Below, in pieces: positions 25,872 through 33,833 of a DNA stretch of 64,000 nt. Position 1 is the first letter of the stretch, and the number at the start of each line of letters is the position of its first letter. The notes under the pieces are model-generated. The model was not told where the DNA came from, searched no databases, and saw only the letters and a program-made list of their open reading frames with translations. The position numbers and the translations under genes are program-made. The DNA lies in contig NZ_LMPC01000012.1 of assembly GCF_001423745.1 (NCBI RefSeq), positions 127,981 to 191,980 of the forward strand, given 5' to 3'. Source of the DNA: Arthrobacter sp. Leaf337. Lineage in GTDB: Bacteria; Actinomycetota; Actinomycetes; Actinomycetales; Micrococcaceae.

Positions 25872-27205
25872 TGCTTCATTCCCTCTTCTTCGATGCTGAG
25901 TGCGGGCAGGAAGATACCGGACAGTGCCGTCATGATGGAGACCACCAGCAGGATGATGGCACCGGGCCAGAACGAGTTGCCGTTGGCGGCCACCAGGGCG
26001 GTGGCAACCAGGGGCACGAAGCCCGAGATGACGCCGGCGCTGTTGGAGGTGATGGCCACGCCGGTGTACCGGACCCTGGTGGCGAACAGCGCGGTGAGGG
26101 CCGTTCCGGACACTGCGTACGGGATGGACAGGGTGCACACGCCGATGATCATGGCGACGATGACCAGCACCGGGTTGGCGGTGTCGATGGCCAGGAAGAC
26201 CGGTACGGCAACGAGCGCGGAGGCCACGCCGCCCCAGAGGATCACCTTGCTGGCGCCGTACTTTTCGCCCATGCGTCCGGCCCAGATGAGGACGAAGATT
26301 TCGAAGACCGCGGCCAGCAGCGAGCCCAGCAGGAGGGTTTCGTAGGGCATTTTGAGGACCTTGGTGCCGTAGAAGACCACAAAGCTGGTGATGAGGTAGA
26401 AGCCGCCGATGCCCAGCAGCGCCGAGCACATGCCTACCAGGATCTGGCGCCAGCTCTTGGTCAGGACGCCGCGGATGGGGGCGTGCTCGGTCTCGCCGGA
26501 CTCCATCAGGGCCTCGAACTCCGGCGATTCGCTGAGCTTGCTGCGGATCCACATGGAGATGGCCAGCAGCGGGATGGCCGCCACGAACGGGATGCGCCAG
26601 CCCCAGGCATCGAAGTTGGTCTGGCCCACCAGGTACAGCATTCCGAAGAAACCGCCGGAGGACAGGATGGTGCCGATCGGCGAACCGATCTGCGGCAGCG
26701 CCGCGTACCGTGCCCGCTTGGCCACGGGGGCGTTCTCGACGGCGATAATCACCGCGCCGCTCCACTCGCCGCCAACTGCCAGGCCCTGCAGGATCCGCAG
26801 GGCCACCAGGATGATGGGGGCTGCGACGCCGATGGTCATGTAGTTCGGCAGGAGGCCGATCAGGCCGGTCACAATGCCGATTCCCACAATGGTGACCATC
26901 AGGATTTTTTTGCGACCCACCTTGTCACCGAGGGCGCCGAAGATGAAGCCGCCGATGGGGCGGGCCACGAAGCCCACGGCAAGGGTGGCGAAGGAGCTCA
27001 TGGCCGAAACGAACGGATCCTGTGAGACGAAGTACTGGGCGTTGAACACCAGCGCGGCGGCCGTGGTGAACAGGAAGAAGTCGTACCACTCCAGCGCGGT
27101 GCCCACGAGGGCGGCCAGGGCCACCTTCCTGGTGACTCGTTCGTCGATAACGCGTGGCGTCTGCGGACCCACTGTGGTGGTGGCGTTGCTTGCGCTGCTT
27201 GCCAT
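25868..27205 (-). CDS. MFS transporter, metabolite:H+ symporter (MHS) type
   Basis: A 445-residue, 12-helix permease. MHS markers: ALVGTALEWYDFFLFTTAAALVFN at the N-terminus, GALGDKVGRKKILM between helices 2 and 3, and GLAVGGEWSGAVIIAVENAPVAKRARYAALPQIG. Such carriers import organic acids and zwitterions with protons. It is the first gene of the minus-strand operon (carrier, ThDP enzyme, aldehyde dehydrogenase, amidohydrolase, amidase) and is divergent from the PucR-type regulator. GGAG lies 6 bases before the ATG at 27205. Confidence 0.92.
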   Translation of the reverse strand: MASSASNATTTVGPQTPRVIDERVTRKVALAALVGTALEWYDFFLFTTAAALVFNAQYFVSQDPFVSAMSSFATLAVGFVARPIGGFIFGALGDKVGRKKILMVTIVGIGIVTGLIGLLPNYMTIGVAAPIILVALRILQGLAVGGEWSGAVIIAVENAPVAKRARYAALPQIGSPIGTILSSGGFFGMLYLVGQTNFDAWGWRIPFVAAIPLLAISMWIRSKLSESPEFEALMESGETEHAPIRGVLTKSWRQILVGMCSALLGIGGFYLITSFVVFYGTKVLKMPYETLLLGSLLAAVFEIFVLIWAGRMGEKYGASKVILWGGVASALVAVPVFLAIDTANPVLVIVAMIIGVCTLSIPYAVSGTALTALFATRVRYTGVAITSNSAGVISGFVPLVATALVAANGNSFWPGAIILLVVSIMTALSGIFLPALSIEEEGMKH

Positions 27206-27385
27206 GATTACTCCAAGTAGTGTGACTGGACGGGAAAGGTGACTGGCGCTGCCCGGGGCCGTCATGCCAGCTGTCGGCTGCGGGCCCTGTGACTGGGCTC
27301 ACCCGGCGCTTCATTCCATTCTGCCAGTAGGATTTGCCAAAAAAACTAGCATTGCACCACGGAAATCACGCCCTACACTGTGAAA

Positions 27386-28579
27386 ATGCACAATTTTGGT
27401 ACTCCCGGAGATTCCATCCGCTGGATCGAGCTGGTGGACCAGCTCGAAGGACGGCTGGACAAGCTCGCCCAGACCTTCACTGCACGGGTCCGGGAAATCC
27501 CGGAATACGGCGAAAGCCAGGTGACCGTCCCGGAGATCCGCGACACCGCACGGGAGACGTTCCGGCGCCTCACTCACGGGCTCCGCGGCGGGGAGGCGGA
27601 CAACGGCCGGGACGGGCTGCTGGCCTTCGCTTCCGACCTGGGCTCCAAGCGCGCCAGGGCAGGGATTCCACCCGAGTCCCTGACCTCCGCGGTGCGGCTG
27701 GACTTCAGCATCCTGTGGGCGGAGCTGCTCGAGATCGCCGCCCCGGACGACGCCGGACTGCTGGCTTCCCGCGTGGACCTCGTGTGGCGGGTGGTGGACG
27801 AATTCGCTACCAGGACGCACATGAGCTACCTCACCGAACGGGTCCGGATGGCCCAGGAGGAGTCCAGCATCCAGCGCGAATTCATCGCCAGGCTGTTCAA
27901 CCAAAGCACATTGTCCGCCGAAACGTCGGCCCAAGTGGGGTCCGCCCTTGGCATCAGCCCGGATGCGTGGTGCGGACTGGTGGCGGCGGGCGGCGAAGCA
28001 GGGGCCGGCCTCAGGGCGGCCTCGGCCCAGTTCGGCTCGGGACTGCAGCTCCGCCACCGGCTGTTCCTGCATGAATCCGGCGGAACCACCTACCTGTTCT
28101 GGCCACTGCCCGCACCCCGGGCAACACCGCGGGGCGCCCCCGTCCAAGTCCCCCAGCTGCCGCCCTCACTCGCGGGCATCCCGTGCGGATTCGTCCCCGA
28201 AGTGCACGGCCTGCGGGCCCTTCCCGCTGCAGCCCGCACGGCGGAAAGCCTTGCGGCACTGATCCGCCCGAACGACTCAGGCCCGCTCTCCGCGGATGCC
28301 GCATGGGCGCGGCTGGCGAACCAGAACCTCCAGGACGCAGGACTGGACCTCGCCGCCCAGGTGGAGGAGGCGTTGGAGGAATGCCGCGGCGGGGAACGCG
28401 AGCGGCTTATGGAAACCGTCCGGCATTTCCTGTCCACCGGGAACATCACGGTGACGGCCGAGCAGCTTTTTTGCCACCGGAACACCATCCTGAACCGGCT
28501 CAACCGCTTCGAGGAGCTCACGGGCATCGATCTCACCGTTCCGTCCCAGGCAGCCCGGCTGGTGGTGGCCTGGGCCTGA
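27386..28579 (+). CDS. PucR/CdaR-type transcriptional regulator
   Basis: About 397 residues. The C-terminus HFLSTGNITVTAEQLFCHRNTILNRLNRFEELTGIDLT is the PucR-type helix-turn-helix (HTH_30). The N-terminal part is all-alpha and resembles the RsbT-antagonist-like / GGDEF-free sensory region of PucR relatives. Located between two divergent transport-catabolism units, so it is the likely activator of both. GTG at 27380 is an alternative start two codons earlier. Inducer unknown; PucR relatives respond to purine, GABA or amino-acid degradation intermediates. Confidence 0.88.
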   Translation: MHNFGTPGDSIRWIELVDQLEGRLDKLAQTFTARVREIPEYGESQVTVPEIRDTARETFRRLTHGLRGGEADNGRDGLLAFASDLGSKRARAGIPPESLTSAVRLDFSILWAELLEIAAPDDAGLLASRVDLVWRVVDEFATRTHMSYLTERVRMAQEESSIQREFIARLFNQSTLSAETSAQVGSALGISPDAWCGLVAAGGEAGAGLRAASAQFGSGLQLRHRLFLHESGGTTYLFWPLPAPRATPRGAPVQVPQLPPSLAGIPCGFVPEVHGLRALPAAARTAESLAALIRPNDSGPLSADAAWARLANQNLQDAGLDLAAQVEEALEECRGGERERLMETVRHFLSTGNITVTAEQLFCHRNTILNRLNRFEELTGIDLTVPSQAARLVVAWA

Positions 28580-28758
28580 CACCGGGCCTGAGCGGCCGCT
28601 GATGCCCGGAGCCGCGTCGGGCCGTCGCCGTTGTGTGTTTTCACATTCCTGGCGCTTCTTTGATGGTATTTCTGCCATTGAGGTGTGATCCGCTACACAC
28701 AAGAGTTGTACCTACCTTGCATCGGACGCTCGTCCCCGCACCCCATCTGGAGATACTG

Positions 28759-30123
28759 ATGGCTCAAATGGTAGAAACAACCACCGCCGCAACAGCCCGG
28801 CTCGACCTCGCCAAAATGCGCAAGATTGCCCTCGCCAGCGTTATCGGCACCACCGTGGAGTGGTACGACCTCTTCGTTTTCGGAACGGCGTCCGCCCTCG
28901 TTTTCAACAAGATCTTCTTCCCGAGCTTCGACCCCATCGTGGGCACCATGCTCGCGTTCGGCACCTTCGCTTCGGCCTACATCGCCCGCATGGTGGGCGC
29001 CATCATCTTCGGCCACTTCGGCGACCGGCTGGGCCGCAAATCCATGCTCCTCATCTCGCTGCTGACCATGGGCGCGGCCACCTTCGCCATCGGCCTGCTG
29101 CCGGACTACAACAGCATCGGCATCATGGCTCCCCTGCTGCTGCTCTTCCTCCGCGTCATCCAGGGCCTGGCCCTTGGCGGCGAATGGGGCGGCGCGGTGC
29201 TCATGACCGTGGAGCATGCACCGGCGGACCGCCGAGGCTTCTACGGTTCGCTGGTCCAGGTGGGCGTCCCCGCCGGAACACTCATCGCCAACGTGGCCTT
29301 CCTCATCGTCGCTTCGACCGTCAGCACCGAAGCCCTCCTCAGCTGGGGCTGGCGCATTCCCTTCCTGGCGTCCGCGCTGCTGGTGGCGGTGGGCATCTAC
29401 ATCCGCCTCAACATCGAAGAAACCCCCTCATTCCAGGCTGTCAAGGAGGCCGGAGCGAAAGCCAAGCTGCCCTTCGCGGCACTGATGGCCAAGTACTGGA
29501 AACAGGTCATCCTGGGCGGCGTTGCCACCCTGTCCACCGGCAGCACGTTCACGCTCCTCGTGGCCTCCGGCGTCTCGTACGGCAAGAAGGAACTGGGCCA
29601 CTCGGAGGCCCTCATGCTGTGGGTGGTGCTGGCCGCCTGCGCCCTGTGCTTTGTCCTGATCCCGTTCTTCGGCCGGCTCTCCGACAAGCACGGCCGCAAG
29701 CCGATCATCTACGCCGGTGTAGCCGCCGAGGCAGCCCTGGCCTTCCCCATGTTCTGGCTGATGGACACCAAATCGGTGCCCCTGCTGTTCATTGCCTACC
29801 TGGCCATGATGACCGCTTTCGCCGCCAACTACGGGCCCATCGCCACGTTCCTCGCCGAGCTGTTCGGCTCCAAGGTCCGTTATTCAGGCCTCTCGGTCGC
29901 CTACATGCTTTCCGGCCTCCTTGGCAGCGCCGCGACCCCGTTCATCACCACGTGGCTGCTCGGCGTGACGCACCAGAGCTCCTCCATTGCCTGGTACATC
30001 ATGGCTGCCGCGCTCGTATCCCTGGGCGCCCTGTTCGTCCTGACCGAAACCCGCCACGGCAACATCGACGCCGTGGACGAGGCACCGGCCGAGGGATCGC
30101 ACCAGGCGGTGGCCGCCAAGTGA
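28759..30123 (+). CDS. MFS transporter, metabolite:H+ symporter (MHS) type
   Basis: A 454-residue, 12-helix carrier. It has the MHS N-terminus IALASVIGTTVEWYDLFVFGTASALVFNKIFF, the loop GHFGDRLGRKSML and the GLALGGEWGGAVLMTVEHAPADRRGFYGSLVQVG block. Only moderately similar by eye to the minus-strand carrier at 25868, so the locus has two different importers. ATG 28759 follows GGAG. Its stop overlaps the RidA-like start in GTGA. A 179-base gap separates it from the PucR gene and contains TTGTGTGT (28631) and ACACACAA (28695) as an extended inverted pair. Confidence 0.92.
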   Translation: MAQMVETTTAATARLDLAKMRKIALASVIGTTVEWYDLFVFGTASALVFNKIFFPSFDPIVGTMLAFGTFASAYIARMVGAIIFGHFGDRLGRKSMLLISLLTMGAATFAIGLLPDYNSIGIMAPLLLLFLRVIQGLALGGEWGGAVLMTVEHAPADRRGFYGSLVQVGVPAGTLIANVAFLIVASTVSTEALLSWGWRIPFLASALLVAVGIYIRLNIEETPSFQAVKEAGAKAKLPFAALMAKYWKQVILGGVATLSTGSTFTLLVASGVSYGKKELGHSEALMLWVVLAACALCFVLIPFFGRLSDKHGRKPIIYAGVAAEAALAFPMFWLMDTKSVPLLFIAYLAMMTAFAANYGPIATFLAELFGSKVRYSGLSVAYMLSGLLGSAATPFITTWLLGVTHQSSSIAWYIMAAALVSLGALFVLTETRHGNIDAVDEAPAEGSHQAVAAK

Positions 30124-30599
30124 CTGCCACACACCTTCTGTCACTTGCCGGACGCGACACGGCAGGTCTCTTGCCTGCAGCGCCGGCCGGGGGTGGCACC
30201 GTGCGCCGGATCGCCGAAATCCCCGGCGGGGCTGCCGCCGTGGGACCCTTCTCCCAGGCTGTCGTTGCCAACGGCTTCGTCTTCACCGCCGGCCAGATCC
30301 CCGCGGTCAGCGGCCTGGACGACCAGCCCGAATCGTTCGCGGACCAGGTGCGCCAGACCATCCGCAACCTCGAGTCCGTACTGATAGCCGCGGGCTCGGG
30401 CCTGGAACACGTGGTCAAGGTGAATACCTACCTGACCGATCCCGGGCAGCTTGAGGAGTACAACCGCGTGTACGTTGAATTCTTCGGCGCCGCTAAGCCT
30501 GCGCGGACATCCGTCTGCGTCAGCCTCTGGGGTGTGTCCCTGGAGATCGAGTGTGTCGCGGTGGTTGCCGGCGAAGCGTCAGCGGCGGAGGCGCCATGA
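30120..30599 (+). CDS. RidA-family protein (enamine/imine deaminase-like)
   Basis: A 159-residue protein starting with GTG inside the carrier's stop. The RidA core runs from GGAAAVGPFSQAVVANGFVFTAGQIP through VRQTIRNLESVLIAAGSGLEHVVKVNTYLTD to ARTSVCVSLWGVSLEIECVAV. The Arg in ARTSV corresponds to the catalytic Arg of active deaminases. It has an extra ~28-residue N-terminal extension before the core. RidA relatives remove reactive enamines/imines or act as pathway-specific deaminases. Coupled to the RraA-like gene by an ATGA overlap. Confidence 0.9.
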   Translation: MTATHLLSLAGRDTAGLLPAAPAGGGTVRRIAEIPGGAAAVGPFSQAVVANGFVFTAGQIPAVSGLDDQPESFADQVRQTIRNLESVLIAAGSGLEHVVKVNTYLTDPGQLEEYNRVYVEFFGAAKPARTSVCVSLWGVSLEIECVAVVAGEASAAEAP

Positions 30600-31240
30600 G
30601 TGCCACCCGCGTTGAAGGAACCGCCGAGGACCTGGGCAGCGTGCTGGCGGACAGGCTCGCGGACGTCAGCTACCCCACGATCGGCCATTTCCTGGAGGAC
30701 GGCTTCCTGGACCCTGCCATCCAGTCCCTGCTCGACGGCGTCAAGGTGGCCGGACGGGCAGTGACGGTGCGGATCGCGGGGAACGACGCCTTCGCCATGA
30801 ACCGCGCCCTGCTGGCGCTGCACCCTGGCGCGGTGCTGGTGGTGGACATGTCCGGTGACCACCGCCATGCCCCGGTCGGCGCGGTCACGGCGGCGGCGGC
30901 CCTGTCGCGGGGCGCCGCGGGGGTGGTGGTCGACGGCGTGGCCACGGACCTCGCAGAGCTCCGGGCAACCGGCCTGCCGGTCTTTGCCCGCGGTACCTCG
31001 TGCCTGACCACGAAACGGATTCACCACGACGGGTCCGCCGTCAACATCCCCGTGATGTGCGGCGGCGTCGAGGTCCGTCCCGGGGACTGGGTGCTGGGGG
31101 ACAACAACGGGGTCATCGTGCTATCCCCGGAGGCACTGGGCGCAATCCTTGACCGGGCCCTGGCCTCAGACGCCGCCGAACCCGCCCTCCTGGCAAGGAT
31201 CGCGGCAGGGGAACCACTCGATTCAGTCCTCGCAGTGTGA
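30596..31240 (+). CDS. RraA-like protein (HMG aldolase / oxaloacetate decarboxylase family)
   Basis: A 214-residue protein of the RraA / 4-hydroxy-4-methyl-2-oxoglutarate aldolase family. Blocks: ISYPTIGHFL-like N-terminus (VSYPTIGHFLEDG), VVDMSGDHRHAPVGAVTAAAALSRGAAGVVVDGVATD with the conserved Gly/Asp metal-binding segment, and PGDWVLGDNNGVIVLSPE. In the class II aldolase/decarboxylase branch the Asp of VDG.ATD binds Mg2+. In this catabolic setting a decarboxylase or aldolase role is more likely than RNase E inhibition. Third gene of the plus-strand unit. Confidence 0.88.
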   Translation: MSATRVEGTAEDLGSVLADRLADVSYPTIGHFLEDGFLDPAIQSLLDGVKVAGRAVTVRIAGNDAFAMNRALLALHPGAVLVVDMSGDHRHAPVGAVTAAAALSRGAAGVVVDGVATDLAELRATGLPVFARGTSCLTTKRIHHDGSAVNIPVMCGGVEVRPGDWVLGDNNGVIVLSPEALGAILDRALASDAAEPALLARIAAGEPLDSVLAV

Positions 31241-31284
31241 ACGTCCGGCGCGGGGTTCGGGCAGGGATGGGGTAGAACTTAAGC

Positions 31285-31824
31285 ATGAACGTGCGCACTC
31301 CTGACCCGAATCCCGGCTGGCTGTCCGATGAGGACCTCTTCGAAGCCCGGGGTCGGCTTCCCATGGTTTACGTGGAAGCCGTACCCGTCCGCCTTGATCC
31401 CCTCGGGTTCGTGAACGAAGTTGGCACGCTGCTGCAGGCCGACGAAGACGGCACCATGGTCCGTTCCCTCGTGTCCGGCCGCGTCCTCTACCGCGAGACC
31501 ATCCGCGCAGCCCTGCTCCGCCACATGGAGAAGGACCTCGGCCCGCTGGCGTTCCCGCAGCTGCCCATCAGCCCGGTGCCGTTCACCGTGGCCGAATACT
31601 TCCCGGCGCCATCCCACACGGGCTTCACGGACGACCGCCAGCATGCCGTTTCGCTGGCCTACATCATCCCGGTCACGGGCGAATGCGAACCCCGCCAGGA
31701 CGCCCTCGAGCTCACGTGGATGACCCCTGAAGAGGTCCTGAGCCCTGACGTACAGCTGGAATTCAGCGGCGGCCGCGGCGCGCTCGTCCGGCAGGCGCTC
31801 GCGTTCGCGGGCGTCGGCAGCTAA
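31285..31824 (+). CDS. NUDIX hydrolase-like protein (DUF4916-type)
   Basis: A 179-residue protein with a NUDIX-like order: WLSDEDLFEARGRLPMVYVEAVPVRLDPLGFVNEVGTLLQ, then LVSGRVLYRETIRAALLRHMEKDLGPLAFPQLP in place of the canonical GX5EX7REUXEEXGU box, and a late YIIPVTGECEPRQDALELTWMTPEEV. The NUDIX box is degenerate (GRVLYRETIRAALLRHMEKDLG), so catalysis is uncertain. This pattern is the actinobacterial DUF4916 group. Monocistronic or weakly linked to the RraA gene (44-base gap). Confidence 0.78.
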   Translation: MNVRTPDPNPGWLSDEDLFEARGRLPMVYVEAVPVRLDPLGFVNEVGTLLQADEDGTMVRSLVSGRVLYRETIRAALLRHMEKDLGPLAFPQLPISPVPFTVAEYFPAPSHTGFTDDRQHAVSLAYIIPVTGECEPRQDALELTWMTPEEVLSPDVQLEFSGGRGALVRQALAFAGVGS

Positions 31825-31933
31825 GTTCCCCGGGCTTCAGCGGGGACGCTCGAAGGAACCCGGGCGTCCCCGATTTTCGGCAGGCTCCTTTGTAGACTGT
31901 AGGGCGGACCGCAAGAGAACTTAAGGACTCCCG

Positions 31934-33004
31934 ATGACCCACCGCCCAGCCGCCCAGCACTACAGCGAGCTCCAGGCTGGCTCTCTGCAGACCGGCCACC
32001 TGCTGCTTCTCCCCGATGGCGAACGGTCCGCCGAAATCCAGAGCGTGCTCGTTGAGGAAGACGATTTCGGCACCCCGGCCGTGGTCCTGGCAACGCTCAC
32101 CGGCGGCGGGATCCTGCGCATCGCGGCCGGGTCCACGGTCCTCGTGGCGGGCGCCGGCCCAGGCCAGGAAGCGGCCTCCGCCGGCGCTGCCGGACTCAGC
32201 GGCGGTCGCGAACAGACACCCGTTTCCGAAGAGTCCGACGACGCCGCCCGGCAGCTCGTTGAGCCGCCCACCGCAGGGGCAGACTCTGCCGGGGAGGACA
32301 CCGCCCCGGCGGCTCCCGCCGTCGTCGTACCTCCGCAACCGGCCACGACCCCTGCCGCAGCCGCCATCGCAGCCGGACCAAGCGAGGAAGAGCTGGCCCT
32401 CATCCCGGCGCCTTCGGGAACGCCCGAGTCGGTGGTGGAGGCGGCCGCGGCCGCCCATCCGGACGCGCTGGGCGTGATGTTGCTGAGCGACCGCCTGGCC
32501 AAGGGCATCAACACCAAATCCGGAAGCTGCCTCAAGGACCTCAACGACCTCGCCCACGAACTTTTCGTCGTCCTCAGGGATACCGAGAGCGCCCTGGCCG
32601 TCGCGGACCTTCTCAACGTCCTGCCCTTCGATGGCAACCCGGGCCGGTGGACGTCGGTTGAGGCGGCGCTCTCCCTGTCCAGCTACATCTGCCGGCAGAC
32701 CGGGCAGGAGGACCGTGCCGACGTGTACGAAAAACTCCTCAGGGCCCCCGAAGCGATGGAAACGGACCCGTTCAAAGCCCGGATGAACGCCAAGGTCCGC
32801 CAACGCTCGCTGAATGAACCCAACCTGTATGACAAGGAAATCTTCCGGGCCATCGACAACTCGAACCCGGACGCCGAACGCGAATGGCGGCTGCTGCGGC
32901 TTGAGGCCCTGATGTTCCTGCGGGCCCATGGCGGCTCGGAAACGATCGGGATCAAGGAGCTGGACCGCCGGATCGGCAACGAACTGGAGTCCGTGCGCGC
33001 CTGA
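31934..33004 (+). CDS. Hypothetical two-domain protein with Ala/Pro linker (DUF6707-like)
   Basis: A 356-residue protein. Residues 1-75 form a small beta-rich module (YSELQAGSLQTGHLLLLPDGERSAEIQSVLVEEDDFGTPAVVLATLTGGGILRIAAGSTVLV) that looks like a Hint- or SH3-like fold. Residues ~80-175 are a low-complexity Ala/Pro/Glu linker. The C-terminal ~180 residues are helical (LSDRLAKGINTKSGSCLKDLNDLAHELFVVLRDTESALAVADLLNVLPFDGNPGRW, WRLLRLEALMFLRAHGG) and remind me of an Arthrobacter family annotated DUF6707. No signal peptide or membrane segment. Function unknown. Confidence 0.7.
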   Translation: MTHRPAAQHYSELQAGSLQTGHLLLLPDGERSAEIQSVLVEEDDFGTPAVVLATLTGGGILRIAAGSTVLVAGAGPGQEAASAGAAGLSGGREQTPVSEESDDAARQLVEPPTAGADSAGEDTAPAAPAVVVPPQPATTPAAAAIAAGPSEEELALIPAPSGTPESVVEAAAAAHPDALGVMLLSDRLAKGINTKSGSCLKDLNDLAHELFVVLRDTESALAVADLLNVLPFDGNPGRWTSVEAALSLSSYICRQTGQEDRADVYEKLLRAPEAMETDPFKARMNAKVRQRSLNEPNLYDKEIFRAIDNSNPDAEREWRLLRLEALMFLRAHGGSETIGIKELDRRIGNELESVRA

Positions 33005-33064
33005 GGGCTGTGCCCCACCCGTTAGGCCCTACCCCGGGGGCGCCGGGAGTTGTAGATTCACCCC

Positions 33065-33790
33065 ATGACGAACAATCTGAGCGTTGTGATTAATTCCGAT
33101 GCGCAGCAGGTTTGGACGATGCTGCGTGAACCGGCCAAGGTGGCCCAGTGGCACGGCTGGGAGGCCGACGACCTTGCCGCCGAAATCAACGAGATCTACT
33201 TCAAGGACACCGTCGTCGAAGGCCCGGACCACACCAGCCTGACCGTGGACGGCGGGGACGAGTTCAACCTGAAACCCGTTCCCACCGGCACCGAAGTCAG
33301 CGTGACACGGGCCGCCCTGGATCACAATTCGGAGTGGGCCGCCTGGGACGAGGACATCACCCAAAGCTGGCTGACGTTCCTCCAACAGCTCCGCTTCGCA
33401 CTGGAACACCACCCGCACAGTAAACGCCGCACGGCATTCTTTTCCGTTCCGGGCGGGGACGGCTCGGCGATCGACAAGCTCGGCCTCGCGGATCTCCCCA
33501 AGCGGGGTGAACCGTACTCGCTGACGCTGCCGACCGGTGAGGAGATCTCCGGCAAGGTCTGGTACCGGACCAACCACCAGGTGGGGCTCACCGTGCACAG
33601 CTACGCTGAACACGGCGACGGCCTGCTGGTCGTGGCCGACCAGCCGCCCATTGCCGAAGTAAGGCCCGACGGCGGTTCCATGGTGATCGTGTCCACTTAC
33701 GATCTGGGGGCCCACCGGCTGGAGGAAATCCGCACCAGCTGGGACAACTGGCGGGCTGAGAACTATCCCACATCGGACCCCGTGCACTGA
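33065..33790 (+). CDS. SRPBCC-like domain protein
   Basis: A 241-residue protein. Residues 1-118 look like a START/SRPBCC domain (NLSVVINSDAQQVWTMLREPAKVAQWHGWEADDLAAEIN, ending in DITQSWLTFLQQLRFALE). A second half (GLADLPKRGEPYSLTLPTGEEISGKVWYRTNHQVGLTVHSYAEHGDGLLVVADQPP) suggests a second related domain. No enzyme motif is visible. It lies 61 bases after the hypothetical protein and 44 bases before tgt on the same strand; there is no clear functional link. Confidence 0.7.
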   Translation: MTNNLSVVINSDAQQVWTMLREPAKVAQWHGWEADDLAAEINEIYFKDTVVEGPDHTSLTVDGGDEFNLKPVPTGTEVSVTRAALDHNSEWAAWDEDITQSWLTFLQQLRFALEHHPHSKRRTAFFSVPGGDGSAIDKLGLADLPKRGEPYSLTLPTGEEISGKVWYRTNHQVGLTVHSYAEHGDGLLVVADQPPIAEVRPDGGSMVIVSTYDLGAHRLEEIRTSWDNWRAENYPTSDPVH

Positions 33791-33833
33791 CCGCCGGCTA
33801 AGTTTCCGGGAGCCAAGCTGGCACACTTGAACC

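Noticed and set aside
24246..26765. Apparent 839-codon protein joining the ThDP enzyme to upstream sequence
   Set aside because: The first ~300 codons overlap the transporter gene in another frame and are Arg/His/Gly-rich noise; a TTG start at 25871 with a TTGA overlap explains the gene.
28860..30599. Apparent 579-codon fusion ending in RidA
   Set aside because: The upstream part is an off-frame reading of the MHS transporter gene; RidA starts at GTG 30120.
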